Shown here piece by piece: positions 15,182 through 22,772 of a stretch of 41,492 nt of DNA. Positions within the stretch are counted from its first letter, which is position 1. Each line of letters opens with the position of its first letter. A program made the position numbers and the translations under genes. Origin of the DNA: Alcanivorax sp. UBA4485 (lineage in GTDB: Bacteria > Pseudomonadota > Gammaproteobacteria > Pseudomonadales > Alcanivoracaceae); the NCBI GenBank assembly GCA_002389055.1, contig DGNT01000101.1, positions 11,138 through 52,629 on the forward strand, written 5' to 3'. The notes under the pieces were generated by a model, which saw only the letters and a list, made by a program, of their open reading frames with translations, was not told where the DNA came from and ran no database searches.

Positions 15182-16516
15182 TCAGGCCGTGACGGGCAAG
15201 CCGCCGCGCAGGGAGTTGGGCAGTGCCTCGACGATCTCCACGTCGACGAAATCACCAATCAGGTCGATGTCGTCGCAGGCGAAGTTGACCACCCGGTTGT
15301 TCTCGGTGCGGCCCTTGAGCTGGCCCGGGTCTTTCTTGGAGAAGCCGTCCACCAGGATGCGCTGGGTGGTGCCCACCATCTTGCGGGAGATGTCCTGGGC
15401 GTTCTGGCCGAGGCGCTGCTGCAGAATGCGCAGGCGCTCCTTCTTCACCGCCAGCGGCACGTCGTCGGGCAGCTCCGCCGCCGGCGTGCCGGGACGGGCG
15501 CTGTAGATAAAGCTGAACGAGGTGTCGAAGCCGATATCGCCGATCAGGTTCATGGTGGCCTCGAAGTCGGCGTCGGTTTCGCCGGGGAAGCCGATGATGA
15601 AGTCGGAGCTGTAGGAAATATCCGGGCGGATGCGGCGTAACTTGCGCAGCTTGGATTTGTACTCCAGCACCGTGTGGTTGCGCTTCATCATCGCCAGAAT
15701 GCGGTCGGAGCCGGACTGCACCGGCAGGTGCAGGTGGCTGACCAGCTCCGGCACTTCCTCGTACACCTGGATCAGCGCATCGGAGAACTCCACCGGGTGG
15801 CTGGTGGTGTAGCGGATGCGGTCAATGCCGTCGATATCACGGATCAGCAGAATCAGGTCGGCCAGATCCAGCGTCTCGCCGCCGGCGCCCTGGCCCCGGT
15901 AGGCGTTCACGTTCTGGCCCAGCAGGTTGATCTCGCGCACGCCCATGTCGGCCAGATGGCGGATCTCATCCAGCACCGGCTGTACCGGGCGGCTCACTTC
16001 CTCGCCCCGGGTGTAGGGCACCACGCAGAAGGTGCAGTACTTGGAGCAGCCTTCCATGATCGAGACGAAGGCGCTGGGGCCGTCCACGCTGGGCTCGGGC
16101 AGGTTGTCGAACTTCTCGATCTCGGGGAAGCTCACGTCGATGGCCAGCGAACGGCTGCTGGCCGCCTGGGTAATCAGCCCGGGCAGGCGGTGCAGCGTCT
16201 GGGGGCCGAACACCACGTCCACATAGGGCGCGCGCTCGCGGATCGCCTCGCCTTCCTGGCTGGCCACGCAGCCGCCGACGCCGATGATCAGCTCCGGATT
16301 GCGCTCCTTGAGGCGCTTCCAGCGGCCCAGCTGGTGAAACACCTTTTCCTGGGCCTTCTCGCGGATCGAGCAGGTGTTGAGCAGCAGCACATCCGCGTCT
16401 TCCGGATTGTCCGTGGGTTCCAGATTATGGGTGGACTCCAGCAGATCGACCATGCGGGTGGAGTCGTACTCGTTCATCTGGCAGCCGTGGGTCTGGATAA
16501 AGAGCTTGCGTGCCAT
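15182..16516 (-). CDS. miaB: tRNA-2-methylthio-N6-isopentenyladenosine synthase MiaB
   Basis: 444 residues. The N-terminal MTTase domain has Cys12 (THGCQMN), Cys49 (LLNTCSIR) and Cys83 (GVGGCVASQEG) for the auxiliary iron-sulfur cluster. The radical-SAM cluster is CSKYCTFC with Cys157, 161 and 164. A TRAM domain closes the protein. It methylthiolates i6A37 in tRNAs. In many gammaproteobacteria it sits just upstream of ybeZ-ybeY-ybeX-lnt; that order is kept here, but with the cys genes and the sigma-factor block between. Confidence 0.96.
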   Translation of the reverse strand: MARKLFIQTHGCQMNEYDSTRMVDLLESTHNLEPTDNPEDADVLLLNTCSIREKAQEKVFHQLGRWKRLKERNPELIIGVGGCVASQEGEAIRERAPYVDVVFGPQTLHRLPGLITQAASSRSLAIDVSFPEIEKFDNLPEPSVDGPSAFVSIMEGCSKYCTFCVVPYTRGEEVSRPVQPVLDEIRHLADMGVREINLLGQNVNAYRGQGAGGETLDLADLILLIRDIDGIDRIRYTTSHPVEFSDALIQVYEEVPELVSHLHLPVQSGSDRILAMMKRNHTVLEYKSKLRKLRRIRPDISYSSDFIIGFPGETDADFEATMNLIGDIGFDTSFSFIYSARPGTPAAELPDDVPLAVKKERLRILQQRLGQNAQDISRKMVGTTQRILVDGFSKKDPGQLKGRTENNRVVNFACDDIDLIGDFVDVEIVEALPNSLRGGLPVTA

Positions 16517-16583
16517 GGATCGTGACCTCTGGGGCGGCGTGACGCGCGGCCGGCCCTATCTGTTGGAAATGTGGCGGGCGCGA

Positions 16584-16612
16584 ATTATACCGCCGCAAGG
16601 CGCCTCTGGACA
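16584..16612 (-). promoter_or_regulatory. miaB: Candidate miaB promoter
   Basis: Minus strand: TGTCCA (16612-16607), 17-nt spacer, then a perfect TATAAT (16589-16584), 68 bp before the miaB start. The -10 is convincing, the -35 only partial. Confidence 0.55.
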
Positions 16613-16739
16613 CCAGGGCCCGCCGGCGCGGCGAATCGCCGCAGCCGGCGGGCTGGGAGCGGCGGCGCCGAAACGCTATGATCAGCGCCGTTCGCGCCAC
16701 GGCGCGGTTTTGGACGGCGCCCGGTGCGTGGGAGAGGTG

Positions 16740-17318
16740 ATGAAAACGAGGATTCGAAGCGGGGTCGTGCTGCTGCTGGCGGCCTTGACCCTGGCCGGTT
16801 GCGGCGACGACCCCGGCAGCGATTTGCCGGTGAACACCCGCCTTGGCGGTGATTTCACGCTCACCGATCACAATGGCGAACCGTTCCGGTTGTCGTCCCT
16901 GGAAGACCGGGTGGTGATTCTGTTCTTCGGCTACACCCACTGCCCGGACATCTGCCCGGCGGTGCTGGCGCGGGTGGCCCAGGCCTACCGCAATCTGGAC
17001 GAGCAGGGCGACGCCGGGCCGGTGCAGCCGGTGTTCATCACCTTCGACCCGGAACGGGACACCCCCGCCCACTTGCGCGAATACCTGCCCTGGTTCAAGG
17101 CCGACATCATCGGCCTCACCGGCAGCGTCGCGGAGATCGAGGCGGTGGCGGAGCAGTACGGGGTGGTATTCCTGAAGACGGATGGCCAGGATGAGGCCTA
17201 CGACTTCACCCACAGTGATTACATTTACCTGCTGGACCGGCAGGGCCGGGTGCGCAAGCTCTACCCGGCGGATTTCGACATCGATGAGGTGGTCAATGAT
17301 GTTCAAAGCCTTCTTTAA
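16740..17318 (+). CDS. Sco1/SenC-family copper-delivery lipoprotein
   Basis: 192 residues from the ATG at 16740. Lipoprotein signal with LAGC (Cys21). The thioredoxin-like domain carries the copper site: Cys68 and Cys72 in THCPDIC, and His158 in FTHSDYIYLL; FITFDPERDTP is also typical. Sco proteins reduce and load the CuA site of cytochrome c oxidase. The next gene, a PCu(A)C copper chaperone, overlaps its end, so the two probably act in sequence. The other oxidase-assembly genes of the window are far away at 38757-41492. Confidence 0.93.
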   Translation: MKTRIRSGVVLLLAALTLAGCGDDPGSDLPVNTRLGGDFTLTDHNGEPFRLSSLEDRVVILFFGYTHCPDICPAVLARVAQAYRNLDEQGDAGPVQPVFITFDPERDTPAHLREYLPWFKADIIGLTGSVAEIEAVAEQYGVVFLKTDGQDEAYDFTHSDYIYLLDRQGRVRKLYPADFDIDEVVNDVQSLL

Positions 17319-17739
17319 GCCCGCGGCCCTGGCGGCCCTGTTGGCGGCGGCCACGTCGGCCGCCGCCGCTGACCTGGAAATCAGCGGCGCCTGGCTGCGC
17401 GCGGTGCCGCCGGTCTCGCCGACCATGGCCGGCTATTTCGAGATCCGTAATCGCGGCGACCGGGTGGTGAAACTGGAAGGCGCCGACGTGGCCTTCGCCG
17501 GCGGCGCCATGCTGCACGACAGCCGCACCGGCGAAGACGGCCAGCGGCGCATGGTGCACCTGGACAGTGTGCGCCTCGACCCCGGCGACCGGGTGCGCTT
17601 TGCCCCCGGCGGCAAGCACCTGATGCTGATGAAACTGAGCCAGGTGCCGCGCGCCGGCGAAAGCGTGGAGGTGTGCCTGACGTTCGCCAACCATGACGAC
17701 CTCTGCACCGACTTCCCGGTGCGCCACAACGCGCCCTGA
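17296..17739 (+). CDS. Periplasmic copper chaperone, PCu(A)C family
   Basis: 147 residues with a cleavable signal peptide (MMFKAFFKPAALAALLAAAT, then SAAAA). The copper motif H-X11-M-X21-H-X-M is exact: His74, Met86, His108 and Met110. PCu(A)C proteins carry Cu(I) in the periplasm and metallate CuA of cytochrome oxidase, usually with Sco. Two adjacent ATGs (17296, 17299) are possible; GAGGT lies 5 or 8 nt upstream, so 17299 has the better spacing. The gene overlaps the end of sco by 23 bases. Confidence 0.92.
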   Translation: MMFKAFFKPAALAALLAAATSAAAADLEISGAWLRAVPPVSPTMAGYFEIRNRGDRVVKLEGADVAFAGGAMLHDSRTGEDGQRRMVHLDSVRLDPGDRVRFAPGGKHLMLMKLSQVPRAGESVEVCLTFANHDDLCTDFPVRHNAP

Positions 17740-17743
17740 ACGG

Positions 17744-18697
17744 GTGACTTCCCGACGCGGCGCCGCGCTCTGGCTGCTGCTCGGCGCCCTGGCCGCCGGG
17801 CCGGCCGCCGCCGACTGCCGCGACCTGGCCGCGCCCCGGGCGGTGCCCACCGCCGCCGAGGGGCAATGGAGCCTGGCCACCTTCAATCTCTGGCGCCTGC
17901 GCGACACCGAAAAGAACAGCCCCATCGACCGGCCCTTGGACGATGCCGTCTATCAGGCGCGCCTGGATGCCCTGGCCGGCTATATCGTCGACACCCTCAA
18001 GGCGCCGGTGCTGCTGGCGGTGCAGGAGGTGGAGAACCTCGCCATCCTGGAACAGCTCGCCCAGCGCGTGACCGCCCAGGGTGGGCCCCGTTACCGGGCG
18101 CTGCTGCTGGAAGGCCACGACCCGGCGGGCATGGACGTGGCGCTGCTGCACCGGGCGCCGGCGGAAGTCGCCGATGTCCGTGTTTTGTTCGCCGACCAGC
18201 GCTTCCGGGGCCAGCCGCTGTTCAGCCGCCCGCCGCTGGCCGTCACCCTGACCGCGCCCCGCGACATGACCCTGGTCATCGTGCACCTGCGCAGCGCCAA
18301 CGGCCTTGGCGAGAAAGCCTGGGTGGCGGAGAAACGGCGCCGCCAGGCGACCGGGCTGGCGCAGTGGTCGCGGGCCGGGAGTGATCAGGCCTTGGCGGTG
18401 GTCGGGGACTTCAACAGCGCGCCGGACAGCGGCGCTTTCAGTGAGCCGTGGACGGTGATGGCGGCGAGCGGGCTGTACAACAGCTGGGACAGAGTGAAAA
18501 AAGCGGAACGCTACAGTTATCGTCACCGTTGCCGGCCGCAGACGCTGGATTACGTCTGGCTGTCGGAGGCACTCAAAGGGAATTTGCGGGGCGTGGCGAT
18601 CAGCCGGGGCAACGCCGGGCGCTATGATCGCTTGTACGGCGGTGACGGCACCGAGGTGGTGTCCGATCACGATGTATTGGTGACGTACTTTGATTAG
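17744..18697 (+). CDS. Secreted endonuclease/exonuclease/phosphatase-family protein
   Basis: 317 residues from a GTG at 17744, four bases after the previous stop. This start gives a clean signal peptide (MTSRRGAALWLLLGALAAGP, AAA, then DCRDL). EEP-fold motifs appear in order: ATFNLWRL (Asn), LLAVQEVENL (catalytic Glu), VVGDFNSAP (Asp-x-Asn) and the terminal SDHDVLV (catalytic His). It resembles secreted bacterial nucleases. It may hydrolyse extracellular nucleic acid or another phosphodiester; substrate unknown. Same strand and close spacing suggest one transcript with sco and the PCu(A)C gene, though a functional link is not obvious. Confidence 0.85.
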   Translation: MTSRRGAALWLLLGALAAGPAAADCRDLAAPRAVPTAAEGQWSLATFNLWRLRDTEKNSPIDRPLDDAVYQARLDALAGYIVDTLKAPVLLAVQEVENLAILEQLAQRVTAQGGPRYRALLLEGHDPAGMDVALLHRAPAEVADVRVLFADQRFRGQPLFSRPPLAVTLTAPRDMTLVIVHLRSANGLGEKAWVAEKRRRQATGLAQWSRAGSDQALAVVGDFNSAPDSGAFSEPWTVMAASGLYNSWDRVKKAERYSYRHRCRPQTLDYVWLSEALKGNLRGVAISRGNAGRYDRLYGGDGTEVVSDHDVLVTYFD

Positions 18698-18711
18698 GAC
18701 AGGAGTCGTCT

Positions 18712-18770
18712 AAAAAACACCGTGGGGCCTGCTTGCGTTTCCAGCGAGGACCAGGGAGGGCCCCACGGTG
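18712..18770 (-). terminator. Distal terminator of the TorF porin gene
   Basis: Minus strand: a perfect 12-bp stem (18759-18770 with 18718-18729: CACCGTGGGGCC and its complement), a 29-nt loop, then TTTTTT (18717-18712). The large loop is unusual, but the T run is ideal. Confidence 0.75.
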
Positions 18771-18773
18771 CGA

Positions 18774-18805
18774 AAATAAGGGGCGGGGGGAGAGCGCCCG
18801 CCCCG
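18774..18805 (-). terminator. Proximal terminator of the TorF porin gene
   Basis: Minus strand: an 8-bp stem GGGGCGGG (18805-18798 read as its complement) with CCCGCCCC (18788-18781), followed by TTATTTT. It begins 15 bp after the porin stop. Together with the distal hairpin it makes a tandem terminator, as seen after strongly expressed genes. Confidence 0.65.
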
Positions 18806-18819
18806 TGTTCTTGGCGCCC

Positions 18820-19509
18820 TTAGAAAGACAGGGCGTAGGTCACTACGAACAGCGCGTCGTCGTTGTCTTCCATCGCGGACAGGTCATCAGCGTCCACCAC
18901 CTTGGAAACGGTGAAGCCCAGCTCATCGGTGAGTGCGTAGCTCAGATCCACGTGGGTGTAGTTGGTGTCTTCGGCGTCGAAGTCCCAGGTGCCCACGGTG
19001 ATGCCGTACTTGTCGTAGCTGTAGCCCACGGTGAAGTAGTTGTCTTCGTTTTCCACGGAGTCGTCACCGCGGCCGTAGTCGCCCACGCCGAAGTAACCGG
19101 CGGCGCTGAAGCCGGCGAAGCCCAGGCTCAGGATCACTTCCTGCAGGTCGCGGTATTCACCGGCGTACTCACCGGAGTTCGGGTAGTTGTAGTCCACGTA
19201 AGCGATGTCATAGCTGAAATCGCCCAGGGAGCCCGCGTAACCGGCGTACAGGTCGTATTCGGTGCCGCCCAGTTCGGAGCTGCCCCAGATACCGGCGTAC
19301 AGGCCCGTGGAGTGCGCGTAATCCAGGCTACCGAACACCTGGGCATTGCCCTCGGTGAGGTCCTGACCACGCCAGAAGTACATGTTGGAAACGCCAACGG
19401 TGCCGCTGACTTCAGCAACGGCAATGGAAGGAGCGGCCAGGCCTGCTGCCATGGTGGCGGCCACGCTGGCGGCCAGAACGGTCTTTTTGATCCCAGATAC
19501 GTGTTTCAT
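18820..19509 (-). CDS. TorF-family putative outer-membrane porin
   Basis: 229 residues from the ATG at 19509 (MKHVSGIKKTVLAASVA). A signal peptide ends near SIAVAEV. The mature chain is rich in alternating, aromatic-rich strands: VSNMYFWRGQDLT, YAGIWGSSELGGTEYDLYAG, and YSYDKYGITVGTWDFDAED. It ends with a terminal Phe (VVTYALSF), an outer-membrane barrel signature. This fits the TIGR02001/Gcw_chp family, often encoded near glnK-amtB. An AGAGGG Shine-Dalgarno is 6-7 nt before the start. A sigma-54 promoter and NtrC-like site upstream suggest nitrogen control. Solute specificity is unknown. Confidence 0.85.
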   Translation of the reverse strand: MKHVSGIKKTVLAASVAATMAAGLAAPSIAVAEVSGTVGVSNMYFWRGQDLTEGNAQVFGSLDYAHSTGLYAGIWGSSELGGTEYDLYAGYAGSLGDFSYDIAYVDYNYPNSGEYAGEYRDLQEVILSLGFAGFSAAGYFGVGDYGRGDDSVENEDNYFTVGYSYDKYGITVGTWDFDAEDTNYTHVDLSYALTDELGFTVSKVVDADDLSAMEDNDDALFVVTYALSF

Positions 19510-19591
19510 GTGCAACCCTCTTTGCAAATAACAAATGTTCTGTGGTTTGTGCGCTCCTGGCGCACCGGCCTGGGAGGCTCGTATCGGTATA

Positions 19592-19609
19592 AAGCAGGGA
19601 GCGTGCCAA
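19592..19609 (-). promoter_or_regulatory. Sigma-54 promoter of the TorF porin gene
   Basis: Minus strand reads TTGGCACGCTCCCTGCTT: the -24 GG and -12 GC are separated by exactly 10 bases, and the core TGGCACG-N4-CTGCTT differs from the consensus TGGCACG-N4-TTGCWT only at the first base after the spacer. It lies about 83 bp before the ATG. Confidence 0.8.
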
Positions 19610-19639
19610 AAATGAAAACCCCTGATTTTTCAGGGGTTT
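19608..19639 (-). terminator. Terminator of the small lipoprotein gene
   Basis: Minus strand: a 10-bp stem AAACCCCTGA (19639-19630 read as complement) with TCAGGGGTTT (19625-19616), 4-nt loop, then a T-rich tail TTTTCATTTTT. It separates the 19734-20207 gene from the downstream sigma-54 promoter, which starts in its tail. Confidence 0.75.
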
Positions 19640-19712
19640 AGAGGGAGAGGGGGAAAGAGGGAAGAGTAAAATCAGGTAAAGAGAGGAGGGCGGATGCGCC
19701 ATTTCGGTGCCT

Positions 19713-19729
19713 TGCACCAAAACGGCGCT
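19713..19729. promoter_or_regulatory. NtrC-like upstream activator site
   Basis: TGCACCAAAACGGCGCT matches the NtrC consensus TGCACCAAAATGGTGCA at 14 of 17 positions and keeps the dyad with 5-bp centre. It is about 105 bp upstream of the -24 element of the sigma-54 promoter, a usual enhancer distance. Confidence 0.55.
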
Positions 19730-19733
19730 TTCA

Positions 19734-20207
19734 TCAGGGGCAGTCCCAGCCCACCGGCACCGCGTCGGCCTGCACGCCTTCCTCGCCGCGCACTTCCAAG
19801 CCGCACTGGCCGGCCTCGTTGCGGGTGAAGTGGGCCTGGTAGCGGGCGCCGGCGCGGGCGTTGAACTGTACCGCCACGCGGCAGTGGTTGCGGCGCATGT
19901 CGGTGTCGCGTTCGTTATAAACCACACCGATGCGGGTCTGGCCGTCGGCGGCCACGGTAACCGGCACTTGCTCGGCTTTTTTCATGGCGCTGAACAGCTC
20001 ATTGAAGGCGTTGGTGTCCCAGGGCTTTACCGCCAGAGAGGTCTTGGTGTCCTTGAAGCCCTGGCCGGGCACGCAAACCACCGGCTGGGCCGCTTCGTTG
20101 CCGGTGAACACCACGGCGGCGGTGTCCCCGCCGGCGGGTTCCTGGTAATTGAGCATCTGGCAGCCCGCGAGCATCAGGGCGGGCAGAAGCAATAGCGTTT
20201 TTTTCAT
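19734..20207 (-). CDS. Small cysteine-containing lipoprotein
   Basis: 157 residues with a lipoprotein signal MKKTLLLLPALMLAGC (Cys16). The mature part has four Cys (VVCVPG, NHCRV, GQCGLE, WDCP), which could form two disulfides in the periplasm. Segments VAVQFNARAGARYQAHFTRN and AGQCGLEV look like beta strands. No family recognised; similar short secreted proteins are usually annotated as hypothetical. GAGGA lies 10 nt before the ATG. It has its own terminator, so it is a single-gene unit. Confidence 0.75.
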   Translation of the reverse strand: MKKTLLLLPALMLAGCQMLNYQEPAGGDTAAVVFTGNEAAQPVVCVPGQGFKDTKTSLAVKPWDTNAFNELFSAMKKAEQVPVTVAADGQTRIGVVYNERDTDMRRNHCRVAVQFNARAGARYQAHFTRNEAGQCGLEVRGEEGVQADAVPVGWDCP

Positions 20208-20270
20208 AATGACAGGTCCTCTGAATGAATATCGCCAGTGTAGGGCTGCAAGAATAGGACCACCAGGGAG

Positions 20271-21320
20271 CTAGGCGGGATCGTCGCCGAACCAGTGGGC
20301 AATGGCCTGGCGAGTGAGCGCTTCCCGGCGGGCGCCGGTGGGCAGCCAGTTGCCGGCGTTGGCGGTGAGCGCGGTGAGAAATTCCAGCAACGGCAGATGC
20401 TGGCGCAGCACGCGGTCGTGGCGGTGGCCGATCACCGGATTAAAGAAGCCGAAGAAATCCAGCATCTGCCGGGGGTTTTTACGCACCCACAGCCAGGACC
20501 CCATTTCCAGGGTGAACGGCAGGAACACTTTTTCCGGGTGCTGTTCGCGGGCGCGGTCGTAGAGATAGTCCCAGAGGTCGCCGTGGGTGGTGTAGTTCAG
20601 CGACTGGGGTTCAATCAGGTAGGGATGATGGTGCGGGTAGGTGGTCTCCAGTACCTGCTTGAGCCGATACACTTCGGCCAGGTGGGCGATCGGCTGGTGG
20701 GTGCGCGCGTAGCTGCACCAGATGCGGTCGCGCCGGCCGAAGCCGCTGTGGCAGTCGAGGCTCAGTGACACCGGCGCGCGCAGCAGCTTTTCTTCCACCA
20801 CCCGCACCAGCGCCTGCGCTTCCGCTTCCATGGGGTCGCCGGCGCGGCCCCGGAACCAGGGCAGGTGCCGGCTGATGCGCTGGCCGCCGACCAGAAACGA
20901 CACCTTGCCGTCCGCTTCCACCGGGGCGTTGCGCATCAGGTCGACGCCGTTGGGGTTGCTGCGGGTGCGCCGCCAGACGCCGCCCGGGTTGACCATCGGC
21001 ATGAACACCAAGCGGATATGTTCCAGGCGCCGGTGCAGCTGGTCGTCCCACTGCAGGCGGTGAATCAGGCTGTGCAGCCAGGACAGAATCACCTGGGTGC
21101 CGATCCGCTCGACGCCGTGCACTCCGCCGAAAAAGCCGATCGCCGGAGCGCCGGCGGCCTGGCTGCCCATCTCGATCACCCGTACCGGCAGGCGCAGGTC
21201 GCCCTGCGGCACGGTCAACACCTCGGTGACGCGCAGGTGCCGTTCCCCCAGGCGTATCAGGTTATCCAGGTGCAGTTGCTCAGGCAGGTGGCGTTGTAGC
21301 TGGTAGAGGTGTTGTTCCAT
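20271..21320 (-). CDS. M14-like zinc carboxypeptidase / deacylase
   Basis: 349 residues, no signal peptide. Zinc ligands are visible as His68 and Glu71 in GGVHGVERIG and His191 in SLDCHSGFG. RRTRSNPNGVDLMRN supplies the substrate-binding Arg/Asn pattern, and FTLEMGSW (about 279-286) contains the general-base Glu. This is the M14 carboxypeptidase/succinylglutamate-desuccinylase-like fold. Being cytoplasmic, it may process a peptide or an N-acyl amino acid; the exact substrate is not predictable. It diverges from the YiiX-like gene. Confidence 0.85.
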   Translation of the reverse strand: MEQHLYQLQRHLPEQLHLDNLIRLGERHLRVTEVLTVPQGDLRLPVRVIEMGSQAAGAPAIGFFGGVHGVERIGTQVILSWLHSLIHRLQWDDQLHRRLEHIRLVFMPMVNPGGVWRRTRSNPNGVDLMRNAPVEADGKVSFLVGGQRISRHLPWFRGRAGDPMEAEAQALVRVVEEKLLRAPVSLSLDCHSGFGRRDRIWCSYARTHQPIAHLAEVYRLKQVLETTYPHHHPYLIEPQSLNYTTHGDLWDYLYDRAREQHPEKVFLPFTLEMGSWLWVRKNPRQMLDFFGFFNPVIGHRHDRVLRQHLPLLEFLTALTANAGNWLPTGARREALTRQAIAHWFGDDPA

Positions 21321-21482
21321 AGGTCCGGCCGTTGTCGGAACGCCCAGACTAACGGCGCACTGTCACGGTTTTATGACAATGCGCCGGTGCCGCGAAGGTC
21401 ACGCAAGCGTGATCAAACTGTCAGCGCACTGTCACCCGCCCCGGTCACGCTTGCCCTCGAGCCTGGCCTGCGGACCGCTGCC
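21321..21482. promoter_or_regulatory. Divergent intergenic region with repeated ACTGTCA boxes
   Basis: 162 bp. GCGCACTGTCAC occurs twice in direct orientation (21355-21366 and 21425-21436), and a third ACTGTCA is at 21417-21423. There are also the palindrome TCACGC-AA-GCGTGA (21399-21412) and the pair TGTCA-N8-TGACA (21361-21378). This density of related boxes suggests a regulator-binding region between the carboxypeptidase and YiiX-like genes. No clear -35/-10 pair was found. Confidence 0.4.
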
Positions 21483-22199
21483 GTGACCGATGTTCAAGAC
21501 CTGAATCTGTTGTCCCTGGAAACCGGCGATGTGCTGCTGTTTTCCGGCCGAGGACCGACCAGTTCGGTGATTCGTGTTTTCACCCGCAGCCCCTGGAGCC
21601 ACATCGGGCTGGTGGTGCGATTGCCCGGCCACCCCGAGCCGCTGGTGTTGGAAGCCGCCGGCGGCGGGGATTCCGCCGACCTGCATCTGGGCCGGCCGGT
21701 GGCCGGGGTCACCCTGGTGCCCCTGGCGCGCAAACTCGATAACTACGCCGGCGATGTCGCGGTGCGCCGCCGCCTCGGCCCGCCGCTCAGTGAGGCGCGT
21801 CAGCGCCTCGCCCGGCGTCTGGTGGCGCGCCTGCTGCACCGTCCCTATAAGAATTACCTGTGGTGCAATGTCCGCGATCTGCTCACCGGGTTCACCCGTC
21901 CGCCGGACCGGCGCGGCTGGTTCTGTTCGGAACTGGTCGCCGAGTTCTACCGGCGGCTGGGCTGGCTGCCCCGGGACGTGCGGGTGAGCGGTTTCGTACC
22001 GGGGCATTTTGGTTCCACGCGCATGACCCTGCTCGACGGCACCTTGCTGCCGCCGGAGTTTCTTAAACGGGACCGTCGCCGGACGGTCACCGATCCGCTT
22101 ACAGCCAGCGCCGCACCTGTTGCCGATACGCTTGCCACTGCGCCCCGAACCGCTGTTCGTGAAAAGCTTCTTCCGCGGCGATCACGTGGCTATGCATGA
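21483..22199 (+). CDS. YiiX/NlpC-P60-like papain-fold cysteine hydrolase
   Basis: 238 residues from a GTG at 21483 (MTDVQDLNLLSLETGDVLLF). The family opening GDVLLFSGRG is followed by a catalytic His in SPWSHIGLVVR (His40) and a catalytic Cys in GWFCSELVAEFYRRLG (Cys148), the order of circularly permuted NlpC/P60 proteins such as YiiX. These cleave amide or thioester bonds, some in lipids or peptidoglycan. The start is uncertain: the frame is open to 21309, but no start has a good Shine-Dalgarno. The last 101 bases overlap the convergent methyltransferase-like gene, so the Arg/Ala-rich tail is coded opposite its C-terminus. Confidence 0.75.
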   Translation: MTDVQDLNLLSLETGDVLLFSGRGPTSSVIRVFTRSPWSHIGLVVRLPGHPEPLVLEAAGGGDSADLHLGRPVAGVTLVPLARKLDNYAGDVAVRRRLGPPLSEARQRLARRLVARLLHRPYKNYLWCNVRDLLTGFTRPPDRRGWFCSELVAEFYRRLGWLPRDVRVSGFVPGHFGSTRMTLLDGTLLPPEFLKRDRRRTVTDPLTASAAPVADTLATAPRTAVREKLLPRRSRGYA

Positions 22200-22560
22200 C
22201 CCACAGCACCGCGATCAGCATCAGCAGCATGCCCGGGCTGCCCAGGCTCAACGCACAGGCCAGATGCAACAGCGCGAACGCCAGATAAATTGGATTGCGG
22301 CTGAGCCGGAACACACCGCCGGTGATCAGTGCACTGGCGGGGCGGTGCGGCATCACCGTGGTACGGGCGCGCGCCAGCTGCAGCAAGGCGGTGAGCAACA
22401 CCGCGATGGCGATCAACGCCAGGGTGGCGGCGATGCCCTGGCGGCCGGTGAACGCCGGCAACGCCCAGCCCAGGGCCTGATCCAGGCCGTAGCCGATCAA
22501 CAGGCCGCCCAGGTGCAGCAGGGGCGGCGGCATGCGAACTTCAGGGTGTTCCAATGGCAT
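22099..22560 (-). CDS. Isoprenylcysteine carboxyl methyltransferase-like membrane protein
   Basis: 153 residues with about four hydrophobic helices. The C-terminal half carries the ICMT/PEMT pattern: GGVFRLSRNPIYLAFALLH, then VIAAEEAFHEQRFGAQWQAY and final VRRWL. The conserved RNPxY and EE residues bind S-adenosylmethionine in relatives. It probably methylates a lipid or a small membrane substrate; bacterial members are rarely characterised. It converges with and overlaps the YiiX-like gene by 101 bp. Confidence 0.85.
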   Translation of the reverse strand: MPLEHPEVRMPPPLLHLGGLLIGYGLDQALGWALPAFTGRQGIAATLALIAIAVLLTALLQLARARTTVMPHRPASALITGGVFRLSRNPIYLAFALLHLACALSLGSPGMLLMLIAVLWVMHSHVIAAEEAFHEQRFGAQWQAYRQQVRRWL

Positions 22561-22593
22561 TACGATCTCTCATTAATTCGTTGACGACTCTCG

Positions 22594-22622
22594 TTGTCAG
22601 CTGTGAAAAGCTGGGTTATGGT
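22594..22622 (+). promoter_or_regulatory. Candidate promoter of the PIN-PhoH gene
   Basis: TTGTCA (22594-22599), 17-nt spacer, TATGGT (22617-22622). Both boxes deviate from consensus but the spacing is ideal. A start near 22628 would give a leader of about 145 nt. Confidence 0.5.
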
Positions 22623-22627
22623 AATTT

Positions 22628-22772
22628 ACATCCCGCCCTTGCGGGAGTGATCGCGATCCGAAGCTGAAAGCTAACCAGCAACCGCCGGTAGCACTGTAAA
22701 CGGCGGCAGGAGCAGGCGTCACTCTCGTGCCCGTATCCCGCCGCCCTAACGTCACGCAAATAGGGGATACGC
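22628..22772 (+). promoter_or_regulatory. Structured leader with mutually exclusive helices before the PIN-PhoH gene
   Basis: Helix A pairs CCGCCG (22682-22687) with CGGCGG (22701-22706). The same CGGCGG can instead pair with CCGCCG at 22738-22743 (helix B). Helix C pairs GTATCCC (22733-22739) with GGGATAC (22764-22770), which covers most of the AGGGG Shine-Dalgarno (22762-22766). B and C share bases 22738-22739, so A+C (ribosome site closed) and B (open) are alternatives. Upstream hairpins are TCCCGC/GCGGGA (22631-22646) and GATCGCGATC (22649-22658). No known riboswitch class was recognised by eye. Confidence 0.5.

Noticed and set aside
22628..22772. Known riboswitch (cobalamin, glycine, TPP, guanidine) in the PIN-PhoH leader
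   Set aside because: CACTGTAAACGG recalls part of a cobalamin element, but the other conserved boxes are missing; no class fits by eye.
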